This document shows, piece by piece, positions 51,654 to 60,118 of a stretch of DNA of 64,000 nt. The DNA lies in contig NC_013743.1 in the NCBI RefSeq assembly GCF_000025325.1, forward strand, positions 1-64,000. Direction: 5' to 3'. Position 1 is the stretch's first letter. The number at the start of each line of letters is the position of its first letter. The notes beneath the pieces are model-generated. The model did not search any database, was not told where the DNA came from, and worked only from the letters and a program-made list of their open reading frames with translations. The translations under genes and the position numbers were made by a program. This DNA comes from Haloterrigena turkmenica DSM 5511. GTDB taxonomy: Archaea > Halobacteriota > Halobacteria > Halobacteriales > Natrialbaceae.

Positions 51654-52349
51654 GTGTCTCGAGCCCTCGTCCCCTTCAGCGATCTGCGAACGGCCGCGTA
51701 CTGCGCCCGGAAGTGCTACTATCAGCGGACCGGCGACGACGTCGATCGCGAGCCGCCGCCGTCGGTCGAGCGGATTCGGGATCTCGAACGGCGGTACGAA
51801 GACCTGCTCGAGGCGCCGACGGGTGCACTCGAAGCTGAACCGATCGCCGTCGAGCCCGTACAGTATCGCGAACGTCTCGGTGCGACTCGAGATCGTCTCA
51901 CCGCGGCCAGTGACTGGAAGCGATTGCGTGAACCGAGCGAACGGAACGTCTACGCCGCCGGTAAAGACTGTCACGGCGTCGTCCACAAAGTGCTCGCGAA
52001 CCCGATCGAGCCGGTGCTGGTGTCGTCGGGCGAACCGCCGTCGGACGGGGTCTGGGAGTCTCAGTCGGTCCACGCCGTCGCGGCCGCGAAGGCGTTGGCC
52101 TGGGAGCACGAACGAGAAATCGATCGCGCGTGGATCGAGTATCCCGCCCGCGGTGTCGTTCGCTCCCTCGAGTTGACGACGCGTCGCAAGGCCCGCTACC
52201 GACGCGCGCTCCGGACGGTGTGGGACCTCGACGGCCCACCCGCCCGCACGACGAACCGCTCGAAGTGCGAGTCCTGCGAGTTCGCCGCCCAGTGTGGCGT
52301 CCGGACCCGAACCTTGCGCTCGCTGTTACCCGGATTCGGATCGGGATAA
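51654..52349 (+). CDS. Lone Cas4/RecB-like protein with degenerate nuclease site
   Basis: This 231-residue protein is read from GTG 51654. It keeps Cas4-type iron-sulfur cysteines: an early FSDLRTAAYCARKCYYQR and a late KCESCEFAAQCGVRTR. The RecB-family catalytic segments look lost: where Cas4 has GxxD it reads GVVHKVLA (Asp to His), and where it has PVExK it reads PVLVSSGEP (Glu and Lys absent). The motif-III-like helix is AAAKALAWEHEREIDRAWI. No cas1, cas2 or repeat array is near. It may bind DNA or an Fe-S cluster without cutting. The family call rests on spacing of motifs and is moderately sure. Confidence 0.65.
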   Translation: MSRALVPFSDLRTAAYCARKCYYQRTGDDVDREPPPSVERIRDLERRYEDLLEAPTGALEAEPIAVEPVQYRERLGATRDRLTAASDWKRLREPSERNVYAAGKDCHGVVHKVLANPIEPVLVSSGEPPSDGVWESQSVHAVAAAKALAWEHEREIDRAWIEYPARGVVRSLELTTRRKARYRRALRTVWDLDGPPARTTNRSKCESCEFAAQCGVRTRTLRSLLPGFGSG

Positions 52350-52443
52350 GTCGGGAACTCCGATATTGGGTATTACGGCTTGTAAGTCACGAAATCGGAC
52401 GTATAAGCGATCCGGCGGGAGTGATACCGAGAGACTTTTACTC

Positions 52444-52463
52444 GTAACCGAGTAGTCGGTTAC
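52444..52463. promoter_or_regulatory. Inverted repeat between promoter and start of the gene at 52467
   Basis: GTAACCGA-GTAG-TCGGTTAC has perfect eight-base arms and ends three bases before ATG 52467. A TATA-like CTTTTAC is directly before it (about 52434-52440). The position over the transcription start is typical of a repressor site. Confidence 0.5.
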
Positions 52464-52466
52464 ACG

Positions 52467-52829
52467 ATGATGTGGCAAGATTTCGTCTTCCTCGCTGGCA
52501 GCGTCCTCTCGATCACCTTCCTCGCGCCGACGGTGCGGGATCCGACCGCCCAGGTCCCGCTCGGCTCGAGCGTCCCCTCGATGACGGTCGGGGCCGTCTA
52601 CTCGTTCACCTACGCGACGATGGGGATGACCTTCTCGGCGGCCGGCTCGCTCGGCGTCGCGACCATGTGGTCGCTGATCGCCTGCTACCGCTCGCCCGGT
52701 CCCGTGAGCGGACCGCAAACGATCGCTCGGTTCGTCGCGTCGCTGCCCGGCCGCGCCCGTGAATCGGTCGTCGACGCGCTCGGTTCCGGACCGTCCGCGA
52801 CGACCGAGGCCGAGCACGCCGCCGACTGA
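52467..52829 (+). CDS. Small membrane protein of unknown function
   Basis: This 120-residue protein begins MMWQDFVFLAGSVLSITFLA, a hydrophobic N-terminal helix, and has a second helix at about 38-72 (MTVGAVYSFTYATMGMTFSA). The C-terminal third is polar and acidic. Neither a lipobox nor a Tat motif is present. An inverted repeat overlaps the presumed transcription start, so it is probably regulated. It is convergent with sua5. Function is not recognised. Confidence 0.7.
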   Translation: MMWQDFVFLAGSVLSITFLAPTVRDPTAQVPLGSSVPSMTVGAVYSFTYATMGMTFSAAGSLGVATMWSLIACYRSPGPVSGPQTIARFVASLPGRARESVVDALGSGPSATTEAEHAAD

Positions 52830-52875
52830 ATCTCGTTTTCGCCGTTTCGTTCCCCACTTCGACTTCGACTCCCAA

Positions 52876-53484
52876 TCAGTTCGCCTCGAGCCACGCCTCG
52901 ATCTCGTCGGCCAGCGCCCCGCGGCGGTGGATCGTCTCGGCCTCGAGGTCGACGACGGTGCTCGGGACCGTCTCCTCGATCGATTCATACAGGTCGTCGG
53001 CCTCGAGGACCACCGCCTCGTCCAGCACCTGTTGACCGATATCCTCGACTCGCCGTGCACTCGGCTCCCCGCTGACGTTGGCGCTCGTGGCGGTGACGGG
53101 GCGCTCGGCGGCCTCGAGAAACCGGAGCGCCGGCTCGCAGTCGGGGACCCGAATACCGACCCGATCGCGACCGGCCGTGAGGACGTCCGGGAGTGCCTCG
53201 GTGCGCTCACAGAGCAGTGTCACGGGACCCGGGAGGAACTCGTCGGCGAACGCACGCTCGCGCTCGCTCGCGCGGACGTACCCCTCCTCGAGAGCCGTCT
53301 CGAACGTCGGCACGGCGACGGAGACCGGTTTCGACCGATCCCGTCCCTTGGCCTCGAAGACGCGCTCGACGGCGTCGGCGTCGAGTCCGTCGGCGCCGAG
53401 CCCGTAGACCGTCTCGGTCGGATACACAACCAGTTCGCCCGCGCGGATCGCTTCCGCGGCGCGCTCGAGGTCGTCGTCGTCCAT
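52876..53484 (-). CDS. Threonylcarbamoyl-AMP synthase (Sua5/YrdC family)
   Basis: This 202-residue enzyme makes threonylcarbamoyl-adenylate from Thr, bicarbonate and ATP for t6A tRNA modification. The YrdC signature is VVYPTETVYGLGADGLDADA followed by RVFEAKGRDRSKPVSVAV, then LPGPVTLLCER, VGIRVPDCE and TATSANVSGEPSARRVEDI. Length suits the YrdC/TsaC core without the Sua5 C-terminal domain. ATG 53484 (MDDDDLERA) is preferred to an in-frame ATG at 53511. Partners Kae1/Bud32 are not in the window. Confidence 0.92.
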   Translation of the reverse strand: MDDDDLERAAEAIRAGELVVYPTETVYGLGADGLDADAVERVFEAKGRDRSKPVSVAVPTFETALEEGYVRASERERAFADEFLPGPVTLLCERTEALPDVLTAGRDRVGIRVPDCEPALRFLEAAERPVTATSANVSGEPSARRVEDIGQQVLDEAVVLEADDLYESIEETVPSTVVDLEAETIHRRGALADEIEAWLEAN

Positions 53485-53575
53485 ACTCGCCTCTCGCCGC
53501 GGCGGCGTCAAAAACGTAGCGTCACGTTGTCCGCTCGGTCCACAGAGCGGGGCGGTGCCCGGCCCGCGAGCCGTG

Positions 53576-54088
53576 CTACTCGAGGCCCAGTTCCGACTCG
53601 AGGTCGTCGTACGGCGGGAACTCGGGCCACTCGGTCGACACCCAGGCGCTGTCGATCGTCAGGTCCGGCTCGAGGCCGAAGACGGCGGCCCGCGGTTCAC
53701 TGATCCCCGTCATCCCGTCGAGATCGTGGGCGATACCCAGCGACTCTGCGACGTCGTTGGCCGGATCAGCGAAGATCGCGAACGGGTGCTCGTTCTCGTC
53801 GAGGAACGACGAGACCGCGTACGGCGTCGCGGCCGTGAGGCCGACGATTCGGTCGGCGCGGTCGAACCAACTCCGCTTGTCGAGTTCGTCGTAGATGTAC
53901 TTCGCGACGAAGGAGCCGATCATCGGCGTACAGACGAGGATCGTCCGGCCCTCGTCGGCGACGACGTCGGAGAGGCTGCGGTCCTCCCAGAACTCGTCGG
54001 TGACCAGCGGGCGCGTGAAATCGGGTCCCTCCTCGCCGGCCTCGAGGTGGTCGGCGGGACCGAGGTCGGTGACCTCGAAGTCCGGCAT
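53576..54088 (-). CDS. Redoxin-domain protein without peroxidatic Cys
   Basis: This 170-residue peroxiredoxin-like fold has MPDFEVTDLGPADHLEAGEE, then RTILVCTPMIGSFVAKYIYD, GLTAATPYAVSSFLDENEHP and FAIFADPANDVAESLGI. In the PxxxTxxC motif position it reads PMIGSFVA: the peroxidatic Cys is Ala. A Cys remains two residues before that Pro (VCTP). It overlaps the glutaredoxin gene at base 54088 and is its downstream partner. A thiol role other than peroxide reduction is inferred. Confidence 0.75.
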   Translation of the reverse strand: MPDFEVTDLGPADHLEAGEEGPDFTRPLVTDEFWEDRSLSDVVADEGRTILVCTPMIGSFVAKYIYDELDKRSWFDRADRIVGLTAATPYAVSSFLDENEHPFAIFADPANDVAESLGIAHDLDGMTGISEPRAAVFGLEPDLTIDSAWVSTEWPEFPPYDDLESELGLE

Positions 54089-54405
54089 CAGTCGTCACCT
54101 CTGCTCTCCGCCGCGGCGTCGGCTCGCTGGCCGTCTTCCCCGTAGGTCGACTCGAGGTAGTCGACGATGTTGGCGCTCTCGGCCATCGTGACGCCGGTGT
54201 TCTCGTCGACGACGACGGGAACGGAGCGGACGCCGGCGACCCGTTTGACGACGTCGCGCCGCGAGTGCATCGGTTCGACGAACCGCGACCGGTACTCCAG
54301 ATCGTACTCGTTGAGCAGCCGAGCGACGCGTTCGCAGTAGGGACACGCCTGTAGCCGGTAGAACGTGATCGGTGCGTCGCTGGCCGCGGTGGCGGACGCT
54401 TCCAT
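54088..54405 (-). CDS. Glutaredoxin-like protein (CPYC)
   Basis: This 105-residue thioredoxin-fold protein has the dithiol active site QACPYCERVARLLNEYDLEY and the cis-Pro segment GVRSVPVVVDENTGVTMAES, followed by ANIVDYLESTYG, as in glutaredoxins and GST N-terminal domains. It probably reduces disulfides using small thiols; haloarchaea use gamma-glutamylcysteine. Its stop overlaps the start of the redoxin gene by one base, so the two form a coupled operon. Confidence 0.88.
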   Translation of the reverse strand: MEASATAASDAPITFYRLQACPYCERVARLLNEYDLEYRSRFVEPMHSRRDVVKRVAGVRSVPVVVDENTGVTMAESANIVDYLESTYGEDGQRADAAAESRGDD

Positions 54406-54516
54406 ACTCGTTCATTGGGGAAACGAGCGGGTAAACGTGTCGTCGGCGGCGAGACGGGCCCGCTACCTGCCGAGATGGTAAACGGTTAACCGATCCGGCT
54501 ACAAGCCTCCACATCA

Positions 54517-55920
54517 ATGGCGTTATCTCTGTCGCCCGCGGTCGTAGCCGCCGCATACGAGGTCCCAGTCGTGGGTCTCGAGTTCGACGAGTCGATGGTG
54601 ACGATTCTCGGCAGCGTCGCCATACTCCTGCTTATCGCGCTCTCTGCGTTCTTCTCCTCATCGGAGATCGCGATGTTCAACCTGCCGAAACACCGCCTCG
54701 AGGGGATGGTCGAGGACGGCGTCCCAGGCGCCAAACTGGTCAAGTCCCTCAAGGACGATCCCCACCGGCTTCTCGTGACGATCCTCGTCGGTAACAACAT
54801 CGTCAACATCGCGATGTCCTCGATCGCGACGGCGATCCTGTCGCTGCACTTCGGCGGACTGGTCGGCGTGTTTCTGGCGACGTTCGGGATCACCGCGCTC
54901 GTCCTCCTGTTCGGCGAGAGCGTTCCCAAGTCCTACGCCGTCGAGAACGCCGCACCGTGGTCGATCCGAATCGCCAGACCGCTGAAGGCGACGGAGTACT
55001 TCCTGTTCCCGCTGATCGTCCTCTTCGACTATCTCACTCGACAGGTCAACAAGCTCATCGGCTCGACCGGTGCGATCGAGTCGCCCTACGTCACCCGCGA
55101 CGAGATCCAGGAGATGATCGAATCCGGCGAGCGCGAGGGCGTCTTGGAGGAGGAAGAACACGAGATGCTCCAGCGGATATTCCGCTTTAACAACACTATC
55201 GTCAAGGAGGTCATGACCCCCCGCCTCGACATGACCGCGGTCCCCAAGGACGCCGGCATCGACGAGGCCATCGAAACCTGTATCCAGAGCGGCCACGCCC
55301 GCGTGCCGGTCTACGAGGGCAGCCTCGACAACGTCCTCGGCGTCGTCCACATTCGCGACCTCGTCCGCGATCTCAACTACGGCGAGACGGAGGCCGACGA
55401 CCTCGAACTCGAGGACCTCATCCAGCCGACGTTACACGTCCCCGAGTCGAAGAACGTCGACGAACTGCTGACCGAGATGCGGGAAAACCGGATGCACATG
55501 GCAATCGTTATCGACGAGTTCGGCACCACCGAGGGGCTGGTCACCGTCGAGGACATGATCGAGGAAATCGTCGGCGAGATCTTGAAATCCGGCGAGGACG
55601 AACCGATCGAACAGCTCGACGACCGCACCGTCATCGTCCGCGGCGAGGTCAACATCGAGGACGTCAACGAGGCCTTAGAGATCGACCTCCCCGAGGGCGA
55701 GGAGTTCGAGACCATCGCCGGTTTCATCTTCAACCGCGCGGGCCGGCTCGTCGAGGAGGGCGAGGAGATCACCTACGACGGCGTCCGTATCACCGTCGAG
55801 ACCGTCGAGAACACCCGCATCATGAAAGCCAGACTGCGAAAACTCGAGCAGCCGACCGAATCCCTCGAGGAGGCGCCGGAGGAAGCCGAGTCCGACGAGG
55901 AGTCGGTCCCCTCGGAGTAG
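54517..55920 (+). CDS. CNNM/CorC-type (DUF21-CBS) transporter
   Basis: This 467-residue membrane protein has a DUF21 domain with helices at about 30-50, 90-115 and 120-140 and the conserved SAFFSSSEIAMFNLPKHRLE, GNNIVNIAMSSIATAIL and FGESVPKSYAVEN. Two CBS domains follow (about 220-340; MTPRLDMTAVPKDAGIDEAI and LHVPESKNVDELLTEMREN), then a CorC_HlyC domain (GEVNIEDVNEALEIDLPEGE to NTRIMKARLRKL). The family moves Mg2+ or other divalent ions, or Na+. It is convergent with the thioesterase gene, stop to stop, with no gap. Confidence 0.92.
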   Translation: MALSLSPAVVAAAYEVPVVGLEFDESMVTILGSVAILLLIALSAFFSSSEIAMFNLPKHRLEGMVEDGVPGAKLVKSLKDDPHRLLVTILVGNNIVNIAMSSIATAILSLHFGGLVGVFLATFGITALVLLFGESVPKSYAVENAAPWSIRIARPLKATEYFLFPLIVLFDYLTRQVNKLIGSTGAIESPYVTRDEIQEMIESGEREGVLEEEEHEMLQRIFRFNNTIVKEVMTPRLDMTAVPKDAGIDEAIETCIQSGHARVPVYEGSLDNVLGVVHIRDLVRDLNYGETEADDLELEDLIQPTLHVPESKNVDELLTEMRENRMHMAIVIDEFGTTEGLVTVEDMIEEIVGEILKSGEDEPIEQLDDRTVIVRGEVNIEDVNEALEIDLPEGEEFETIAGFIFNRAGRLVEEGEEITYDGVRITVETVENTRIMKARLRKLEQPTESLEEAPEEAESDEESVPSE

Positions 55921-56376
55921 TCAGTCGTCGCTGTCGGCGTCCGCGTCGGCCTCGAGCATTCGATCCCGGAGTTCTCGGCCCCGTTCAGAGTCGACCGTCA
56001 GCTCCGGTACCGGAACCGGCGACCCGCTCTCGTCGATCGCGACGAAGGTGAACGACGACTCGGTCGTCCGCTCGGTCTCACCGGTTCTGGGTTCTTCTCG
56101 CCAAGCGCGCAGTCCGACGTGGACGCTCCGACGGCCCGCGTCGTAGACGAAGGCCTCGACCATCGCGGTGTCGCCGATCCCGATCGGGCGCTCGAAGTCG
56201 AGTTCGTTCACCCGGGCGGTGACGCAGGTCTCGCCGGCGAAGCGCATCGCCGACATCGCGCCGATCTCGTCGAGCCACTTCATGAGGTTGCCGCCGTGGA
56301 GCGTCTCGTTGTTGTTCGCGTGGTTCGGCTGCACCCGGTATCGGTTCTTGATGTACGTGTCGAGTACGGTGGGCAT
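55921..56376 (-). CDS. Acyl-CoA thioesterase, hot-dog family
   Basis: This 151-residue protein hydrolyses acyl-CoA to free acid and CoA. The active region is VQPNHANNNETLHGGNLMKW then LDEIGAMSAMRFAGETCVTA, the Acot-type N-x-x-GT(L)xGG motif, followed by DFERPIGIGDTAMVEAFVYD. The acidic C-terminus is a haloarchaeal feature. It directly abuts the CNNM gene end and is upstream-adjacent to rfcC on the same strand. Substrate chain length is unknown. Confidence 0.88.
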   Translation of the reverse strand: MPTVLDTYIKNRYRVQPNHANNNETLHGGNLMKWLDEIGAMSAMRFAGETCVTARVNELDFERPIGIGDTAMVEAFVYDAGRRSVHVGLRAWREEPRTGETERTTESSFTFVAIDESGSPVPVPELTVDSERGRELRDRMLEADADADSDD

Positions 56377-56423
56377 AGCAGTACTCCAGAGGGGGACCCG
56401 AAAAAGGTTGCAGAAACGGGCAA

Positions 56424-57428
56424 CTATGCGTCTCGTCCCAGTTCGGCGAGCAGATGCGAGACGTGAATGCGGTCGCTCGAGCCCTCCTGCATCTCGAACT
56501 CGATATCGGCGGCCAACTGGTGGATACGGGCCAGCAGCTCGCCCTGGTAGCGCTTGCGCGCGACGCCGAGGATCGAATCGAGGACCTCGCCGCCGTCTAA
56601 CCCCTCGTCGACCAGCAGGTCGTCTAAGGTCTTGCGGGCGTCCGTGAACTCGCCGGCCTCGGCGTCGTCTAACATCCCCTCGATCTCGTCCTCGAGGCCG
56701 ACCTCGCCGATGGTCTCGTAGGCCGCCTGCATCGTCAACTCGCCCTCGTCCTCGACGGTCGTCTGGGCCGCCAGAATGGCCTGCCGGAGGTTGCCGTTCG
56801 CGTAGCCGGCGACGAACTCGAGGCCGTCCGCGTCGTACTCGACGCCCTCCGCCTCGACGATCCGCTCTAAGACGCCGACGGTTTCCTCACTCGTGGGCGC
56901 GCGGACGGGAACGGGGAAACACCGCGAGCGGATCGGCGGAATGAGCTTCGTGGGCTGGCGGGTAGCGATGATAAACTGCGTCGTCCGGTGGTGTTGCTCC
57001 ATGATCCGGCGCAGCGCCTGCTGGAAGTCCTCGCGGACGTCCTCGGCGTTGTCCAGCAGGACCGTCTTGTAGTCGCCGGAGACCGAGGCGTAGCTCGCCG
57101 ACTCCTTCAGGACGTGGTTGATCATGTCCCGCTTGGACATCGAGGAGCGACCGACGAGGAACTGGGCGAACCGGGGATCGTTCTTGATCTCGGTCTTCGT
57201 CCGCCCGAAGAAGTCGGCGACGTTGATCTCGATCAGGTCGTTGTCCGGGTCCGCGTGTGCGTCTCGAGCGAGCGCGCGTGCCGCCGCCGTCTTCCCGCTG
57301 CCGGGCGGGCCCTGCAGGAGGAGGTTGATCGGCTCGTCGACGGCCCGCTGGAGGTACTCGCGGGCGTCGTCCTGGGGCAACTCGGCCAGCTCGGGCGCGT
57401 GGGTGTCGGTCCACAGCGGCGCGTCCAT
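56424..57428 (-). CDS. rfcC: Second replication factor C small subunit
   Basis: This AAA+ clamp-loader subunit of 334 residues has a WTDTHAPELAELPQDDAREY N-terminus, Walker A LLQGPPGSGKTAAAR, sensor and arginine-finger segment IPPIRSRCFPVPV, and the sensor 2 region YANGNLRQAILAAQ. Its Walker B reads TVLLDNAEDV in place of DEAD/DEAE: the catalytic Glu is Asn, so ATP may be bound more than hydrolysed. This fits the haloarchaeal pattern of a three-subunit RFC with an additional divergent small subunit beside rfcA (26384). Confidence 0.9.
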   Translation of the reverse strand: MDAPLWTDTHAPELAELPQDDAREYLQRAVDEPINLLLQGPPGSGKTAAARALARDAHADPDNDLIEINVADFFGRTKTEIKNDPRFAQFLVGRSSMSKRDMINHVLKESASYASVSGDYKTVLLDNAEDVREDFQQALRRIMEQHHRTTQFIIATRQPTKLIPPIRSRCFPVPVRAPTSEETVGVLERIVEAEGVEYDADGLEFVAGYANGNLRQAILAAQTTVEDEGELTMQAAYETIGEVGLEDEIEGMLDDAEAGEFTDARKTLDDLLVDEGLDGGEVLDSILGVARKRYQGELLARIHQLAADIEFEMQEGSSDRIHVSHLLAELGRDA

Positions 57429-57484
57429 CGCCCGTCCGTAGGGCCGGCCGGGGTAAGAATCGGTCGGTCCGTCGTCGTCCCTCG

Positions 57485-58618
57485 TTACTCGCCGTCGTCG
57501 GTCTCGCTCTCGTTACTCTCGCCGTCTCCGCCGTCCTCGTCGTCTACGTCCGCGAGCGTGAACGTCGTCTCGATCGGCTCGCCCTCGTACTCGAGCGGCG
57601 TCGCGTTCTCGGGCTCGCTCGGGTCGCCCGTCGCGACGAACGCGGTCAGTTCCTCGTCGTCCTCGACGGTCGCGTTCTCGTCGAACCCGACGGTGACGTT
57701 GTCGTGTTCGCCGGGGCCGAACTGCTCGCTGGTCCCGACGACAGTGTCGTTCCCGTCCTCGACGGCGACGAAGCCCTCCTCGGGAGTCGCGACCGAAGCC
57801 GTGATCGAATCATCGCTCCCGTTGACGATTTCGATCCCGGGCGTCGTGTGGAACGTGAGTTCGATCTCGTCGAGTTTTCCGTCGCCCTCGGTGTAGACGC
57901 CGATGGTGCGGTTACCCGGCGCGAGACCGGTCGTCTCGATCTCGAAGGTGACCTCCCCGGTCTCCCCGGCCCCCAGTTCCAGCGCCTGCTGCTCGAGCAC
58001 GGCGCCGTCGAGTCGCAGTGTGACGCTCTGCTGGCTGCCGAGATCGGTCGGATTGGCGACCTCGGCGGTGATCTCGATCGTCTCGTTGGTCGTCGCCGAG
58101 TCGGGCGCGCTGAGCGACTCGACGGTAAACGAGTCGTCGAGCGCGTCGTCGGTGCCGCCGGTCACCGTCGCGGTGTCCGAGACCGGATAGCCGTCCTCGA
58201 GGTACGGCCGGTCCTCCTCGCCGTCGCTGTCCTCGTACGCGAAGCTCTCGTCGTCGGTGGTGTCTCGGTGGACCGTCGCCGTGAGCTGGCCGACGAGCTC
58301 GGCCTGGGCGTCCTCGGTTCGCTCGACGGTCACGTTCTCGTGGGACCCCGCCTCGAGGTAGTCGGAGACGGCGAGCGTCTCGCCGTCGCTGCCGGTCACG
58401 ACGACGAAGCCGCCTTCCGAGAGGCTGACCTCGTCGACGGTGACCGACTCCCCGTCACCGCGCTGGTCCTCGAACGTGATCGACGCCTCGGGGTTCTCCT
58501 CGACGCCGAAGATTGCGGGGGCCTGAAAGATGACGAGCCCCGCCGCGAGTACGATCGCGATCGCGAGCAGGATCGCGCCGACCCGCTTGATCGTACCGAA
58601 CGTCAGTCCTGAACTCAT
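57485..58618 (-). CDS. Surface-anchored protein with two DUF7282-like repeats
   Basis: This 377-residue protein has one N-terminal helix (GAILLAIAIVLAAGLVIFQA) and a large acidic exterior part. Two similar modules, SITFEDQRGDGESVTVDEVS with GGFVVVTGSDGE and SASVATPEEG-like ITASVATPEEGFVAVEDGND, are separated by a CARDB-type beta domain (LSAPDSATTNETIEITAEVA). The modules match DUF7282 of halophile surface proteins. ATG 58618 (MSSGLTFGT) is used rather than 58633. Function is unknown; adhesion or envelope structure is possible. Confidence 0.75.
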   Translation of the reverse strand: MSSGLTFGTIKRVGAILLAIAIVLAAGLVIFQAPAIFGVEENPEASITFEDQRGDGESVTVDEVSLSEGGFVVVTGSDGETLAVSDYLEAGSHENVTVERTEDAQAELVGQLTATVHRDTTDDESFAYEDSDGEEDRPYLEDGYPVSDTATVTGGTDDALDDSFTVESLSAPDSATTNETIEITAEVANPTDLGSQQSVTLRLDGAVLEQQALELGAGETGEVTFEIETTGLAPGNRTIGVYTEGDGKLDEIELTFHTTPGIEIVNGSDDSITASVATPEEGFVAVEDGNDTVVGTSEQFGPGEHDNVTVGFDENATVEDDEELTAFVATGDPSEPENATPLEYEGEPIETTFTLADVDDEDGGDGESNESETDDGE

Positions 58619-58850
58619 TGGGGGTGGTATCATCCGTGCGTAGGGGCTCGACCGACGTAAAATACCGAGTTCGTTCGCACGGCGTGGAGCGATTTTGCCA
58701 GCTTTGTGCGAGTCGGGATCGTTCTGAACCGTTCACGCCGCGGTTCGGTTCCGTGAGTCGGTCAGCCTCGAGCGGGGATCGAGCCCGCGCCAACCGTTCG
58801 AGACGGGCCATCCGAAGGGGGTTTAGTGCCGGCAGCCGGATGAGCCACTG

Positions 58851-59795
58851 ATGCCACTGCGCGTGACGTTTCTGGGGACGGCCGGTGCGATCCCGACGAC
58901 CGAGCGGAATCCGAGCGCGATCTTCGTCGCTCGAGAGGGCGAGGAGCTGCTGTTCGACGCCGGCGAGGGAACTCAGCGCCAGATGATGCGCTTCGGCACG
59001 GGGTTTTCCGTCTCGCACCTGTTCGTCACGCACCTCCACGGCGATCACGTGCTCGGGATTCCCGGGCTGCTCCAGACGATGGACTTCAACGACCGCGAGG
59101 AGCCGCTGGCGATCCACACGCCCCACGGAACGCGCCGCCAACTGAAGGGGCTGGTCAACGCCCTCGGCAACCGCCCCTCGTTTCCCGTCCGGATCAACGA
59201 AGTCGGCGACGGCGACGTGGCCTACCGCGCCGACGAGTACGAGGTCCGCGCGTTCGCGACCGACCACGACGCCCGCTCGGTCGGCTACGCGCTCGTCGAG
59301 GACGACCGCAAGGGTCGATTCGATCGCGAGCGCGCCGAAGAGCTCGGCGTTCCCGTCGGCCCGAAGTTCTCGAAACTCCACGAGGGCGAGCCCGTCGAAC
59401 TCGAGGACGGGACCGTCGTCGAACCCGAGCAGGTCGTCGGCGACCCCCGTCCTGGTCGAGCGATCGTCTACACTGGCGACACCCGTCCCGCGGCGGCGAC
59501 GGTCGAGGCCGCCGACGACCCCGAGCTGCTGATCCACGACGCCACGTTCGCCGACGACCGGGCCGACCGCGCCCGGAAGACGGCCCACTCGACAGCGCGA
59601 CAGGCCGCCGAGATCGCGAACCGGGCGGGTGCGGATCAGCTCGCGCTGATGCACCTCTCCTCGCGGTACGCCGGGCAGACGGACGCCCACCTCGAGCAGG
59701 CCCGCGAGGTCTTCGCGGGCGACGAGACGGACGTGTTCGTTCCCGACGACGGGCAGGCGCTCGAGATTCCGTATCCCGACGGCGAATCGGAATAG
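58851..59795 (+). CDS. rnz: Ribonuclease Z (tRNA 3' endonuclease)
   Basis: This 314-residue metallo-beta-lactamase nuclease trims tRNA precursors at the 3' end. The zinc motif is FVTHLHGDHVLGIPGLLQTM, with the N-terminal LGTAGAIPTTERNPSA, the later IVYTGDTRPAA and LLIHDATFADDRADRA, and the final MHLSSRYAG. All zinc ligands are visible. ATG 58851 begins MPLRVTFLGTAG, the standard start. It stands alone between the DUF7282 gene (divergent, 232 bases without a recognised gene) and repeat copy C. Confidence 0.94.
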   Translation: MPLRVTFLGTAGAIPTTERNPSAIFVAREGEELLFDAGEGTQRQMMRFGTGFSVSHLFVTHLHGDHVLGIPGLLQTMDFNDREEPLAIHTPHGTRRQLKGLVNALGNRPSFPVRINEVGDGDVAYRADEYEVRAFATDHDARSVGYALVEDDRKGRFDRERAEELGVPVGPKFSKLHEGEPVELEDGTVVEPEQVVGDPRPGRAIVYTGDTRPAAATVEAADDPELLIHDATFADDRADRARKTAHSTARQAAEIANRAGADQLALMHLSSRYAGQTDAHLEQAREVFAGDETDVFVPDDGQALEIPYPDGESE

Positions 59796-59901
59796 GTCGG
59801 CTCGAATCGCGGTCCCCGTTTCCGAGCAGCTGATTCGACTGTTTGGCGTTCGATCGATACTGTAACACGCGTATGCTCGTGATTCTGCAACCGACCTACG
59901 G

Positions 59902-60010
59902 TGACGCGCGCTGGCGGCACGCCTGAGCGTTACGAAGGCGTGCCGGCGATTACGTGCGAGCGAATCGGCTGGGGAGGGCGTGGCAGTTCCCTGTTGCCAC
60001 GATAGCAGGA
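59902..60010 (+). repeat. Dispersed repeat, copy C
   Basis: This copy contains GACGCGCGCTGGCGGCACG, GCGAGCGAATCGGCTGGGGA, then a hairpin GTGGCAGTTCCCTGTTGCCAC and GATAGCAG, in the same order as copies A and B. The middle differs: it has arms CACGCCT/AGGCGTG instead of the GATGAGCGAACG block. It lies in the gap before the DUF460 gene, outside coding sequence. Confidence 0.75.
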
Positions 60011-60088
60011 CGCTCGTTTCCGTCCCAATCCGTCTCGAGGACGCTGCTCGGAAACCACCTCGTCGACATCGTGCGAACCCGCGCCGGA

Positions 60089-60096
60089 TTTATACT
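60089..60096 (+). promoter_or_regulatory. TATA box of the DUF460 gene
   Basis: TTTATACT is centred about 27 bases before GTG 60119, marking that codon as the start of a leaderless message and ruling out the longer upstream frame that runs through repeat copy C. Confidence 0.6.
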
Positions 60097-60118
60097 CGGC
60101 TCGCCCCTATGGCCCGCT

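Noticed and set aside
59954-60118. 55-residue extension of the DUF460 protein
   Set aside because: It reads through repeat copy C, and a TATA box 27 bases before GTG 60119 marks the start there.
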